Assembly (NCBI RefSeq): GCF_001411495.1
Contig: NZ_CP012982.1
Location: forward strand, 2,604,001 to 2,668,000
DNA: 64,000 bases
Reading direction: 5' to 3'
Origin: Burkholderia cepacia ATCC 25416
GTDB taxonomy: Bacteria > Pseudomonadota > Gammaproteobacteria > Burkholderiales > Burkholderiaceae
The notes below the pieces were generated by a model. That model was not told the origin of the DNA, made no database searches, and saw nothing but the letters and a program-made list of their open reading frames with translations. Made by a program: the position numbers and the translations under genes. Numbering within the stretch: the first letter of the stretch is position 1; the number at the start of each line of letters is the position of its first letter. Positions 24,748-33,465 of this stretch are shown here, piece by piece.

Positions 24748-25629
24748 ATGAGGCTGGACGACGAAAGGGAAAGCACGAACGTCGAGGATCGCCGTGGTGC
24801 CGGCGGGTTCGGCGGTGGGCGGGGCGCGACGATCGGCATCGGCACGATCGTGATCGCGTTCGCCGCGTCGTATTTCTTCGGGATCGACCCGCGCGTGGTG
24901 CTCGAAGGCGCATCGGCGCTGCAGGGCCGCCAGCAGCAGGCGCAGCCCGCGCCCACGCAGCGGCAGGGCGTGCCGGCGAACGATCCGGGCGCGGTGTTCA
25001 CGCGCAAGGTGCTCGGCAATATCGAGCGCACGTGGACGGGCGTGTTCAATACCCAGCTGCATGCGCAATACCAGCCGCCGACGCTCGTGATGTTCACGAA
25101 CTCGACCCCGACAGCATGCGGCACGGGCCAGACGGCGATGGGGCCGTTCTATTGCCCGGCCGACCGCAAGGTGTATATCGATCTCGGCTTCTACGACGAG
25201 CTGCGCCGGCGTTTCGGCGCGGGTGGCGATTTCGCGCAGGCTTACGTGGTCGCGCACGAAGTCGGCCATCACGTGCAGAACCTGCTCGGCATTTCCGACA
25301 AGGTCGACGCCGCGCGCCGGCGGGCGAGCCAGGCGCACTCGAATGCGCTGTCGGTACGGATGGAGCTGCAGGCCGACTGCTTTGCCGGCGTATGGGCGAA
25401 CAATGCGCAGCGCGCGAACCAGCGGCTGATGGAACCCGGCGATTTCGAGCAGGGGCTGAAGGCGGCCGCCGCGATCGGCGACGACCGGCTGCAGCAGCAA
25501 GGGCAGGGCTACGTCGTGCCGGAGAGCTTCACGCACGGCACCAGCGACCAACGCGTGTACTGGCTGCGGCGCGGGATGGAATCGGGCGAGCTGAGCGCCT
25601 GCGACACGTTCGCGTCGAACGCGCGCTGA
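24748..25629 (+). CDS. YpfJ-type neutral zinc metallopeptidase
   Basis: A 293-residue protein of the YpfJ (Zn_peptidase, DUF2342-like neutral) family. A Gly-rich cytosolic start (about 1-25) is followed by one membrane anchor (ATIGIGTIVIAFAASYFFGI, residues 27-46), a Gln/Pro linker and the peptidase domain. The zinc motif HEVGHH is at residues 170-175, with the supporting MELQADCFAGVWA segment downstream, as in the family. The start at 24748 follows AGGGAGGG. It is a type II membrane-anchored periplasmic protease; substrates are unknown. Confidence 0.9.
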   Translation: MRLDDERESTNVEDRRGAGGFGGGRGATIGIGTIVIAFAASYFFGIDPRVVLEGASALQGRQQQAQPAPTQRQGVPANDPGAVFTRKVLGNIERTWTGVFNTQLHAQYQPPTLVMFTNSTPTACGTGQTAMGPFYCPADRKVYIDLGFYDELRRRFGAGGDFAQAYVVAHEVGHHVQNLLGISDKVDAARRRASQAHSNALSVRMELQADCFAGVWANNAQRANQRLMEPGDFEQGLKAAAAIGDDRLQQQGQGYVVPESFTHGTSDQRVYWLRRGMESGELSACDTFASNAR

Positions 25630-25710
25630 CACGCGGCGCGCGCGTCGTCGCGCGCCTGTGTCGTCCCGGTTGCACCAGCCACACCAGCCGCCGCCGCCAA
25701 ACCGGGACGA

Positions 25711-25752
25711 TTTGCCGATTTGTGCTCACCGGCGCTTTTCGGCGCCGATAGG
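25711..25752 (+). promoter_or_regulatory. Shared regulon motif, copy A, before the LuxR gene
   Basis: TTTGCCGATTTGTGCT (25711-25726) is followed 36 bases from its start by GATAGG, a -10-like hexamer. The same 16-mer, with nearly the same spacing, occurs before the aldehyde dehydrogenase, permease and porin genes. The LuxR start is 51 bases beyond the hexamer. Confidence 0.7.
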
Positions 25753-25803
25753 CTGGCCCGAACTTCGATTTTCGAGACGTTCGCGCCGCCAGCCGATTCC
25801 ACC

Positions 25804-26544
25804 ATGCCGCTCCCAACCGTTCCCGCCGATCCGGCCTCCGACGACTGGCCACGCGCGCTGCGCGCGTGCGTGGATGCGTTCGACGCGTTCGCGAGCCCGT
25901 CCGCGATCGTGTTCTATCGGCTCGACCAGAGCGGCGAGCCGGCCGATTTCGAGCTGTTCGGGATGCCGGAATCGATGCATCGCACCTATGTCGCGCGCTA
26001 CCGGATGCTCGATCCGCTGCATCCGTCGCGTTGCGCGGCGGGCGAACGCGCGGTCGTCACGCTCGCGTCGCAATTGCCTGACGAAAGACGCGACGCGTCC
26101 GCGTACTGGACCCGTTTCCTGCGGCGCCACGACGTGGCCGACGTCGTCGAGATCTGGCTGCGCGACGCGGGCCGGACGGTCGGCGCGTTCTCGCTGTTGC
26201 GCTTCGGGGCCGGCGACGCGCGCGGCAGCGCGGCCGGTAACGCCACGGCCGGGCGGTTCGCACCCGGCGAGATCGATGCGCTCGCGCGGCTGCAGCCGGT
26301 TGCCGAAGCCGCGCTGAGCCCGCTGCTGCGCGCGCGGCGCGGGATCCACCGGATCGGCTGCGAGGAGCGGCTGACCTACCGCGAGGAGCAGATCGCGCGC
26401 CTCGTGCGCGACGGCCGCTCGAACAAGGAGATCGCGCGCGATCTCGCGCTCGGCCAGCCGACCGTCAAGACGCACCTGATGCGCATGTACCGCAAGCTCG
26501 GCGTGTCGAACCGCACGGAACTGGTGGGGGCGCTGTTCCTGTAA
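25804..26544 (+). CDS. LuxR-type transcriptional regulator
   Basis: A 246-residue regulator. The N-terminal ~170 residues form a sensor region without a recognised quorum-sensing signature. The C-terminal LuxR helix-turn-helix spans about 185-246 (YREEQIARLVRDGRSNKEIA, then QPTVKTHLMRMYRKLGVSNR). I chose the ATG at 25804 because the promoter-like element at 25747-25752 lies inside the only longer version. The shared motif sits directly upstream, so the gene is either autoregulated or a member of the amine-catabolic regulon that follows. Confidence 0.85.
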   Translation: MPLPTVPADPASDDWPRALRACVDAFDAFASPSAIVFYRLDQSGEPADFELFGMPESMHRTYVARYRMLDPLHPSRCAAGERAVVTLASQLPDERRDASAYWTRFLRRHDVADVVEIWLRDAGRTVGAFSLLRFGAGDARGSAAGNATAGRFAPGEIDALARLQPVAEAALSPLLRARRGIHRIGCEERLTYREEQIARLVRDGRSNKEIARDLALGQPTVKTHLMRMYRKLGVSNRTELVGALFL

Positions 26545-26665
26545 TTCATCGGATAATTGCGGCCCGGACTTCGAACCTTCGCGATCGCCGATTCGTGAAT
26601 TCCCACGCCAAGCGCTGCTGACCATGTACGCTCGTCGCTTCGATAACAATCAAAGGGCCGCGAAC

Positions 26666-26863
26666 ATGGACGTCGCAATCATTGCCGCTTCGCTGGTGGT
26701 CATCGCCTTGAGCATTGCGCTACCGATCTTCATCATCAGAACCGTGCGAAGCGGGACTTACGACTCGCTGTATTTCCTGATCCCGCTTGCACTCGGCATT
26801 TACTGGCTGGATTACCAGGCATACGATTTCCTGGCGTCGATGGGGCACGGTTTCAGAAACTAG
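26666..26863 (+). CDS. Small two-helix membrane protein
   Basis: A 65-residue protein with one strong transmembrane helix (VAIIAASLVVIALSIALPIF) and a second hydrophobic stretch (YFLIPLALGIYWLDYQ). The ATG at 26666 is preferred; an upstream in-frame ATG at 26624 would add a polar leader. GC content is slightly lower than in neighbouring genes. There is no family assignment. It sits between the LuxR gene and the aldehyde dehydrogenase promoter on the same strand but ends before the motif at 26954, so it is probably a separate unit. Confidence 0.6.
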   Translation: MDVAIIAASLVVIALSIALPIFIIRTVRSGTYDSLYFLIPLALGIYWLDYQAYDFLASMGHGFRN

Positions 26864-26953
26864 CCTTTCAGTCCGTTCCCGTACCGGCTTTTCACCTCGC
26901 CTCGCCGCGCCTGACCTCCCGCGCGGTTCGACCCCGCCGCCTTCTCCCCACGC

Positions 26954-26996
26954 GCTGCCAATTTGCGCTCACCGGGCGGGAACCCTCGTCGATACA
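26954..26996 (+). promoter_or_regulatory. Shared regulon motif, copy B, before the aldehyde dehydrogenase gene
   Basis: GCTGCCAATTTGCGCT (26954-26969) matches the 16-mer at 13 positions and is followed by the same CACCGG extension as copy A. GATACA lies 37 bases from the motif start, as expected for the -10. The ALDH ATG is 64 bases further on. Confidence 0.7.
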
Positions 26997-27059
26997 GTGG
27001 TCCGACGCCCGCGTGCCTCACACGCACGCGGTCCAGCCACGACAATCCTCGAGACGCCC

Positions 27060-28562
27060 ATGAGCACCACGACCTTCGTCGCCGTCAGCGACACCGTGCG
27101 CACTTTCGTTGCGCGCGATTTCGGCCTCTTCATCGACGGCGAAATGCAGCCCGCCCACGCGGCCGCGCGACTCGACGTGTACGACCCCGCGACGGGCGAG
27201 CGGCTCGCGACGGTCGCGGACGCCGACGAACGCGACGTCGACCGCGCGGTCGCCAGCGCGAAGCACGCGTTCGACACCCGCGTGTGGAGCGGCCTGCGTC
27301 CGGCCGACCGCGAACGCATCCTGCTGAAACTCGCCGACCTGATCGAGGCCGACGCCGAATCGCTCGCGCAGCTCGAAACGCTGAACCAGGGCAAGTCGAT
27401 TCACGTGTCGCGCGCGATCGAGGTCGGCGCGAGCGTCGAATACGTGCGCTACATGGCCGGCTGGGCGACCAAGATCACCGGCCAGACGCTCGACGTGTCG
27501 ATCCCGTTTCCGCCCGGCGCGCGTTATACGGCCTATACGCGCAAGGAGCCGGTCGGCGTGGTCGCCGCGATCGTGCCGTGGAATTTCCCGCTGATGATCG
27601 CGGTGTGGAAGCTGATCCCCGCGCTCGCGGCCGGCTGCACGATCGTGCTGAAGCCGTCGCCGGAAACGCCGCTCACCGCGCTGCGCCTGGCCGAGCTCGC
27701 ACGCGAAGCCGGCGTGCCGCCCGGCGTGTTCAACGTCGTCACCGGCGGCCGCGTATGCGGCGCCGCGCTCGCGAGCCACCCGTCGATCGCGAAGATCTCG
27801 TTCACGGGCTCGACCGCGACCGGCAAGCTGGTCGGCGCGGCAGCCGTGCAGAACATGACGCGCTTCTCGCTCGAGCTCGGCGGCAAGAACCCGATCGTGA
27901 TGCTCGACGACGTCGACGTCGCACAGGCGCTCGACGGCGTCGCCGCCGGCGCGTTCTTCAACCAGGGGCAGGTGTGCGCGGCCGCGTCGCGCATCTATGT
28001 GCACCGCAGCAAGTTCGCGCAGCTTGCCGACGGCCTGGCAGGCGTCGCGCAGTCGATGAAGCTCGGCGCGGGACTCGACACGACCGCGCAGATCAACCCG
28101 CTGGTCTCCGCGCACCATCGCGACAAGGTCGTCCAGCACATCGAGGGCGCGCGCCGCGCGGGCCTGACGTTCCTCGCGGGCGGCACGCCGGCCGACGACC
28201 TGCCCGGCTACTACGTGAAGCCGGCCGTGATCGCCGATCCGCATCCCGACAGCGCGATCGTGCGCGACGAAGTGTTCGGCCCGGTGATCGTCGTCGTGCC
28301 GTTCGACGACGCGGCCGACGCGGTGCGTCTCGCGAACGCGTCGCCGTACGGCCTCGCCGCGAGCATCTGGAGCAACGACCTGAAGCGCGTGATGAACCTC
28401 GTGCCGCAGATCGAGGCCGGCACCGTGTGGGTGAACTGCCATATCCCGCTCGATCCGTCGATGCCGTTCGGCGGCTACAAGCAATCGGGCATCGGCCGGG
28501 AGTTCGGCCAGTACGCGATCGAAGGCTTCACCGAAACCAAGTCCGTCTGCATCGCGCACTGA
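27060..28562 (+). CDS. NAD-dependent aldehyde dehydrogenase (phenylacetaldehyde/betaine-aldehyde type)
   Basis: A 500-residue ALDH that should oxidise an aldehyde to its acid with NAD(P). The key sites are visible: VVAAIVPWNFPLMIAVWKL, KPSPETPLTALRLAELA, FTGSTATGK, the general-base motif SLELGGKNP and the catalytic Cys in FFNQGQVCAAASR. The C-terminus has PFGGYKQSGIGRE. Length and sequence style fit the phenylacetaldehyde/aminoaldehyde group. The aminotransferase gene follows after 70 bases, so a transaminase-made aldehyde is the likely substrate. The shared regulon motif is upstream. Confidence 0.88.
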   Translation: MSTTTFVAVSDTVRTFVARDFGLFIDGEMQPAHAAARLDVYDPATGERLATVADADERDVDRAVASAKHAFDTRVWSGLRPADRERILLKLADLIEADAESLAQLETLNQGKSIHVSRAIEVGASVEYVRYMAGWATKITGQTLDVSIPFPPGARYTAYTRKEPVGVVAAIVPWNFPLMIAVWKLIPALAAGCTIVLKPSPETPLTALRLAELAREAGVPPGVFNVVTGGRVCGAALASHPSIAKISFTGSTATGKLVGAAAVQNMTRFSLELGGKNPIVMLDDVDVAQALDGVAAGAFFNQGQVCAAASRIYVHRSKFAQLADGLAGVAQSMKLGAGLDTTAQINPLVSAHHRDKVVQHIEGARRAGLTFLAGGTPADDLPGYYVKPAVIADPHPDSAIVRDEVFGPVIVVVPFDDAADAVRLANASPYGLAASIWSNDLKRVMNLVPQIEAGTVWVNCHIPLDPSMPFGGYKQSGIGREFGQYAIEGFTETKSVCIAH

Positions 28563-28632
28563 CGCGCGGCATCAACCTCGAACCCTGAACCAGGACGACC
28601 CAGGTTCAAACGATCCGACCGTGGAGACTGCA

Positions 28633-29973
28633 ATGAGCTACAACGAAGCAAAATTCTGGCACCCGATGCTGCACCCGAACGAGATGAAGCAGCGCAAGCC
28701 GATCCGCATCGTGCGCGGCGACGGCTGCTACGTGTTCGACGAACAGGGGCGCAAGCTCGTCGACGGCGTCGCGGGCCTGTGGAACGTGAACGTCGGCCAC
28801 AACCGCCAGGAAGTGAAGGACGCGATCGTGCGCCAGCTCGACGAGCTCGAATACTTCCAGCTGTTCGACGGGATCTCGCATCCGCGCGCGGAAGAGCTGT
28901 CGAAGAAGGTGATCGACCTGCTCGAACCGGAAGGGATGCGCCGCGTGCTGTACAGCTCGGGCGGCTCCGATTCGATCGAGACCGCGCTGAAGATCGCGCG
29001 CCAGTACTGGAAGGTGCGCGGCCAGGCCGACCGCACGAAGTTCATCTCGCTGAAGCAGGGTTATCACGGCACGCACTTCGGCGGCGCGTCGGTGAACGGC
29101 AACACGGTGTTCCGCCGCAACTACGAGCCGAACCTGCCGGGCTGCTTCCACGTCGAGACGCCGTGGCTGTATCGCAACCCGTTCACGCAGGACCCCGAAG
29201 AACTCGGCCGGATCTGCGCGGAAATGCTGGAGCGCGAGATCCAGTTCCAGAGCCCGGACACGGTGGCCGCATTCATCGCGGAGCCGATCCAGGGCGCGGG
29301 CGGCGTGATCGTGCCGCCGGCCAACTACTGGCCGCTCGTGCGCGAGGTGTGCGACCGTTACGGCGTCCTGCTGATCGCCGATGAAGTCGTGACGGGCTTC
29401 GGCCGCAGCGGCAGCATGTTCGGCAGCCGCGGCTGGGGCGTGCGCCCGGACATCATGTGTCTCGCGAAGGGGATCTCGTCGGGCTACGTGCCGCTCGGCG
29501 CGACGGTCGTGAACGCGCGGATCGAGGACGCGTTCGCCGCGAACGCCGATTTCGGCGGCGCGATCATGCACGGCTACACGTATGCGGGCCACCCGGTTGC
29601 ATGCGCGGCCGCGATCGCGAGCCTCGACATCGTCGTGAAGGAAGACCTGCCGGCGAATGCGGCGAAGCAGGGCGCGTATCTGCTCGAAGCGCTGCAGCCG
29701 TTCGCGGAACGTTTCGCGGCGGTCGGCGAGGTGCGCGGCAAGGGGCTGATGCTCGCGCTCGACCTCGTCGCGAACAAGGACACGCGCGAGCCGATCGACC
29801 CGCTGTCCGGCTACGCGAATGCTGTCGCGGAAGTCGCGCGCGAGAACGGCGTGCTGGTGCGCCCGGTCGGCACGAAGATCATCCTGTCGCCGCCGCTCGT
29901 GATCCAGCGCGAGCAGCTCGACCGGATCGTCGACGCGCTCGCGGCGGGCTTCGAGGCCGTGCCGTTCGCGTGA
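28633..29973 (+). CDS. Class III (omega-amine) PLP aminotransferase
   Basis: A 446-residue class III aminotransferase, usually moving the amino group of an omega-amino acid, diamine or amine to pyruvate. Landmarks are YSSGGSDSIETALKIARQYW, the LKQGYHGTHFGG aromatic segment, IADEVVTGFGRSGSMF with the PLP-pairing Asp, and CLAKGISSGYVP with the Schiff-base Lys. The ATG at 28633 has GGAG seven bases upstream. Together with the preceding ALDH it would convert an amine to an acid in two steps. Putrescine, beta-alanine or arylalkylamine-type substrates are possible. Confidence 0.88.
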   Translation: MSYNEAKFWHPMLHPNEMKQRKPIRIVRGDGCYVFDEQGRKLVDGVAGLWNVNVGHNRQEVKDAIVRQLDELEYFQLFDGISHPRAEELSKKVIDLLEPEGMRRVLYSSGGSDSIETALKIARQYWKVRGQADRTKFISLKQGYHGTHFGGASVNGNTVFRRNYEPNLPGCFHVETPWLYRNPFTQDPEELGRICAEMLEREIQFQSPDTVAAFIAEPIQGAGGVIVPPANYWPLVREVCDRYGVLLIADEVVTGFGRSGSMFGSRGWGVRPDIMCLAKGISSGYVPLGATVVNARIEDAFAANADFGGAIMHGYTYAGHPVACAAAIASLDIVVKEDLPANAAKQGAYLLEALQPFAERFAAVGEVRGKGLMLALDLVANKDTREPIDPLSGYANAVAEVARENGVLVRPVGTKIILSPPLVIQREQLDRIVDALAAGFEAVPFA

Positions 29974-30025
29974 CGGCGTGATCGCGTGACGGCACACCGG
30001 CGGCGGGCAGCGCGGCCGCCGCCGG

Positions 30026-30070
30026 TTTGCCGATTTGCGCTATGACCGGATTATTTTGCCTGCGTATTTT
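30026..30070 (+). promoter_or_regulatory. Shared regulon motif, copy C, before the permease operon
   Basis: TTTGCCGATTTGCGCT (30026-30041) is the consensus form: two TTTGC direct repeats eight bases apart. A TATTTT hexamer (30065-30070) lies at the -10 position, 39 bases from the motif start. Confidence 0.75.
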
Positions 30071-30102
30071 TTCGACATCGGATCAAGGTGTGATCGACAG
30101 GG

Positions 30103-30140
30103 GGCCCGGGAATCGAAGCGCTGAAGCGCCGCCCCGGGCC
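30103..30140 (+). promoter_or_regulatory. Stable stem-loop in the permease 5' leader
   Basis: GGCCCGGG (30103-30110) pairs with CCCGGGCC (30133-30140) and encloses a second hairpin GCGC-TGAA-GCGC. A GGGGCCCC palindrome at 30154-30161 offers an alternative partner. The predicted leader is about 130 bases. The structure may affect mRNA stability or translation; no known riboswitch is recognised. Confidence 0.45.
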
Positions 30141-30209
30141 GACCGTAAAGCATGGGGCCCCGATAGCTGCCGGAGCGCAGGTTCGGGCCCGTTCAGGAAG
30201 GAGACGAAG

Positions 30210-31712
30210 ATGTCGGGATGGTCAGGAATTACCGGCGCCGCGGGCGGCGCGCCCGCCGGCACGCCGGCCGAGGCAGGCGGCGGCACGGCGCTGAAGGCGG
30301 GTGCGGTCGGCTTTCCGACCGCGCTGGCGAGCGCCGTCGGCCTCATCATGGCAAGCCCGGTGATTCTCACCGCGACGTCGGGCTTCGGGATGGGCGGCTG
30401 GGCGTTCGCGGTCGCGATGATCATCGCGTTCGTGATGATGCAGGCGCAGGCGACCACGTTCTCGGAAGCCGCCGCGATGCTGCCGACGGCCGGCTCGGTT
30501 TACGATTACCTGTCGTGCGGGCTCGGCCGCTTCTGGGCGATCACCGGCACGATCTCCGCGTATTTCCTCGTGCACGTGTTCGCCGGCACGGCGGAAACGA
30601 TCCTGAGCGGCATCATGGCGCTCGTCAATTTCGAATCGCTGAATGCCGCGTTCGAGAAGCACAACAGCTCGTGGCTCGTCGGCGTCGGTCTCGTGGTCAC
30701 GTTCGCGATCACCAACATCATCGGCATCAAGGTGTTCAGCAAGCTCGAGATCGTGCTGACGGCCGGCATGTGGCTGTCGCTGATGATCTTCGGCATCCTC
30801 GGGCTCGCGGCCGCGCCGGCCGTGCATCTCGACGGCTGGTTCGGCGGCTCGGAAGTCGGCACGTCGGTGCCGGCCGTGCTGTCGCTCGTCGGGATGGCGA
30901 TGTTCATGTTCGTCGGCTGCGAGTTCGTCACGCCGCTCGCGCCGGAAATGAAGACGCCGGGCAAGACGATTCCGCGCGCGATGGCGCTCGGCCTCGTCGG
31001 CGTCGCGATCTGCATGTTCCTGTACGGCGCGGCGATCCGCCGCCAGGTCGCGAACGTGCCCGTGAGCCCCGACGGCCTCACGCACCTGCTCGACACGCCG
31101 GGCGCGATTCCCGCGTTCGCGCTGCAGGTGCTTGGGCCCTTCGGCCGCATCTGGTTCGGCATCGCATTCCTGTGCGCGGGCGCCGCGACGATCAACACGC
31201 TGATGGCCGGGCTGCCGCGCATCCTGTACGGGATGGCGATCGACGGTGCGCTGCCGCGCTGCTTCGCGTACCTGCATCCGCGCTTCAAGACGCCGGTGGT
31301 CGGCATCGTCGCGGCGGCGATCGTGCCGATCTTCCACGCGTGGCTGATCAACGGCAATCTCGACAGCATCCTGCACCTCGTGCTCGCGGCGACCTGCGCG
31401 TGGGGCACCGCGTACCTGCTCGTCACCGCGTCGGTCGTGATGCTGCGGATTCGCCGCCCGGACCTGCCGCGCCCGTACCGTTCGCCGCTGTTCCCGCTGC
31501 CGCAGATCGTGTCGAGCGTCGGCATCGTGCTCGCGATCTGGTACATCACGCCGCCGGGCATGAACGCGCGCGACATCTACGTGCCGTTCGGCGCGATGCT
31601 CGGGCTCACCGCGCTGTACGCGCTGTTCTGGACGCTCGTCGTGCAGCGCCGTCATCCGTTCAAGCCGGTGCCGGTGGAAGAAGTGCTGCGCAACGAGCAC
31701 GTCGCGTCGTGA
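30210..31712 (+). CDS. APC-family amino-acid/amine permease
   Basis: A 500-residue inner-membrane transporter with about 12 helices. The first helix region reads FPTALASAVGLIMASPVILT, and the conserved APC stretch PEMKTPGKTIPRAMALGLVG is present. It should import an amino acid or amine by cation symport. The start follows AGGAAGGAGA. A GTG start for the DUF3156 gene overlaps its TGA (GTGA). The shared motif upstream places it in one regulon with the ALDH/aminotransferase operon, making the amine its likely cargo. Confidence 0.87.
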   Translation: MSGWSGITGAAGGAPAGTPAEAGGGTALKAGAVGFPTALASAVGLIMASPVILTATSGFGMGGWAFAVAMIIAFVMMQAQATTFSEAAAMLPTAGSVYDYLSCGLGRFWAITGTISAYFLVHVFAGTAETILSGIMALVNFESLNAAFEKHNSSWLVGVGLVVTFAITNIIGIKVFSKLEIVLTAGMWLSLMIFGILGLAAAPAVHLDGWFGGSEVGTSVPAVLSLVGMAMFMFVGCEFVTPLAPEMKTPGKTIPRAMALGLVGVAICMFLYGAAIRRQVANVPVSPDGLTHLLDTPGAIPAFALQVLGPFGRIWFGIAFLCAGAATINTLMAGLPRILYGMAIDGALPRCFAYLHPRFKTPVVGIVAAAIVPIFHAWLINGNLDSILHLVLAATCAWGTAYLLVTASVVMLRIRRPDLPRPYRSPLFPLPQIVSSVGIVLAIWYITPPGMNARDIYVPFGAMLGLTALYALFWTLVVQRRHPFKPVPVEEVLRNEHVAS

Positions 31713-32296
31713 AGGCCGCGCTCGCCCGCTGGCGCGCGGCGCCCGGTGCACCGCCGCCCGGCCATCGGCCCGGCGCGATCGCCGCGCGCGTGCTCGCCGA
31801 TCTGGGCGCCGCGCGCGATGCCGACGGGGGCGGCGGTCTGACGGCCCGGTTGCCGAACGGCGTGCGCGTGGGCATCGACGAGCGTGTCGATCGCCAGTTC
31901 CTGATGCATACGGTCAGCGTGAAGGTGGCGGCCACCGCGTGCGGCCCGGCCGTGCAGGGCCGCGCGCGGGTGACGCAGACCGGCTGGCTGCGCCGCACGG
32001 GCATCGACGCGGTGGCCGAGCCGGGATGCGACCCCGGATTCGTCGACACGGTGGCCGCGCTGGTCGCCGAGCCGTCGCTGGCCGACGCGCTGCGGCCGCT
32101 GCACCTGACCGACTGCGCGATCGACGCGCGCGACGGCCGCTGGACGCTCGCGATCGTGCCGTTCGGCGGCAGCGAGGTCGTGAACCGGATGCCGTCGTTC
32201 CGCCGCTACGTCCGCCTGACGGGCGAGCAGGCCGCCGCGCTGTCGGCGGCCTGTCTTGCGTTCGAAACCGCACTACGCAGGATTTTGCACGGGTAA
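31709..32296 (+). CDS. DUF3156-family protein
   Basis: A 195-residue soluble protein starting at a GTG that overlaps the permease stop. Segments such as FLMHTVSVKVAATACGPAV and RMPSFRRYVRLTGEQAAALS fit DUF3156, a family I recall beside amino-acid permeases; the function is unknown. There is no signal peptide. Translational coupling to the permease suggests a role in uptake or in the same catabolic pathway. Confidence 0.7.
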   Translation: MKAALARWRAAPGAPPPGHRPGAIAARVLADLGAARDADGGGGLTARLPNGVRVGIDERVDRQFLMHTVSVKVAATACGPAVQGRARVTQTGWLRRTGIDAVAEPGCDPGFVDTVAALVAEPSLADALRPLHLTDCAIDARDGRWTLAIVPFGGSEVVNRMPSFRRYVRLTGEQAAALSAACLAFETALRRILHG

Positions 32297-32359
32297 GCTG
32301 TGGCGTTGCGCGCCGGGGGAACCCGGCGGCCGCGTTTAGGGGTTTTACCGGAGATGCCG

Positions 32360-33298
32360 ATGCTGTTCCAGTCACGCTCACACGAAGACGTGCACGATCA
32401 CGGGCTCGCGATCGCGGGCTGGCATCAGGTCTACCGCCAGATGACGCCGGGCCGCTTCAAGGGCACCGTCACGCAGGTGCTGTACGACGATTTCCACTTC
32501 TTCCGCGAGACGACCAACCGGCGCGTCGCGCAAACCGGGCTCGCGCCGGCCGGGCGCACGTCGCTCGCGGTGCCGCTGTCGGTGCCGCTCGCGGGCACGT
32601 TCCAGGGCCAGCCCGTCGACGGCTATGCGCTGCTCGCGCTGCGCGCCGGCGAGGATTTCGAATTCCACACGCCGGAAGGGATGGGGCTCGTCGGGATCAG
32701 CGCGGCGACCGACATGGTCGACGAGCTGTGCGAAGCCGAATTCGGCGCATCCGGCGCGCGCAAGCTGCGCCACGTGACGCGGCTGTCCGACGAGCAGGGC
32801 GTCGCGCTCGGTGTGCGGCTGTCGTCGTTGATCGACGATGCGCAGCGCAACCCCGGCCACCTCGAATACGCGGCCACCCGCAAGATGTTTCGCGACGCGA
32901 TGCTCGGCATGTTCCTCGACGCGCTCGAGCAGGGCATCGGCGTCGAGCGCCGCGACATCACGCACGCCACCTACAGCGACATCGTGAGCCGTTGCGAGAA
33001 GCATCTGCGCGACCGCCCCGAGGAACCCGTCACCGTGCTCGAACTGTGCCGCGCGCTGCGTTGCAGCCGCCGCACGCTGCAGACGAGCTTTCAACGCGTG
33101 GCCGATGTCACGCCGGTCGGCTATCTGCGCACGATCCGGCTGAACGCGGTGCGCCGCATGCTGCGCACGACATCCGTGCAGCAGCTCGGCGTCGGCGAGG
33201 CCGCCGCGAGCTGGGGGTTCACGCACCTCGGTTATTTCGCGCGCGAGTATCGCGACCTGTTCGGCGAGCTGCCTTCCCAGACGATGCGTCCCGAATGA
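32360..33298 (+). CDS. EutR-like AraC-family regulator
   Basis: A 312-residue activator. The N-terminal domain closely follows EutR in pattern (HGLAIAGWHQVYRQMTPGRF, then VLYDDFHFFRE). The C-terminal AraC helix-turn-helix pair contains SRRTLQTSFQRVADVTPVGY and the final WGFTHLGYFAREYRDLFGE. EutR activates ethanolamine genes in enterobacteria, so a small amine ligand is plausible. The ATG at 32360 has GGAG at the right distance; the one at 32354 touches it. It ends the permease operon and is the prime candidate to bind the shared motif. Confidence 0.8.
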   Translation: MLFQSRSHEDVHDHGLAIAGWHQVYRQMTPGRFKGTVTQVLYDDFHFFRETTNRRVAQTGLAPAGRTSLAVPLSVPLAGTFQGQPVDGYALLALRAGEDFEFHTPEGMGLVGISAATDMVDELCEAEFGASGARKLRHVTRLSDEQGVALGVRLSSLIDDAQRNPGHLEYAATRKMFRDAMLGMFLDALEQGIGVERRDITHATYSDIVSRCEKHLRDRPEEPVTVLELCRALRCSRRTLQTSFQRVADVTPVGYLRTIRLNAVRRMLRTTSVQQLGVGEAAASWGFTHLGYFAREYRDLFGELPSQTMRPE

Positions 33299-33354
33299 CG
33301 CACGCGCACCGCGACGGCGCCGCCGGGCAACGTCGCGGGCCATGCGCGCCACGG

Positions 33355-33397
33355 TTTGCCGATTTGCGATAGAGGTCCTGAATTTTCGCTGGATAGA
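33355..33397 (+). promoter_or_regulatory. Shared regulon motif, copy D, before the porin gene
   Basis: TTTGCCGATTTGCGAT (33355-33370) matches copy C at 15 of 16 positions. GATAGA (33392-33397) lies 37 bases from the motif start, in the same -10 position as the other copies. The porin start is at 33466. Confidence 0.75.
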
Positions 33398-33465
33398 GTC
33401 CTGTCACCCATATCGACAACCCCATCGATCTGCACTGCGTATCGATGACAACAGAGGGGCGGGAC

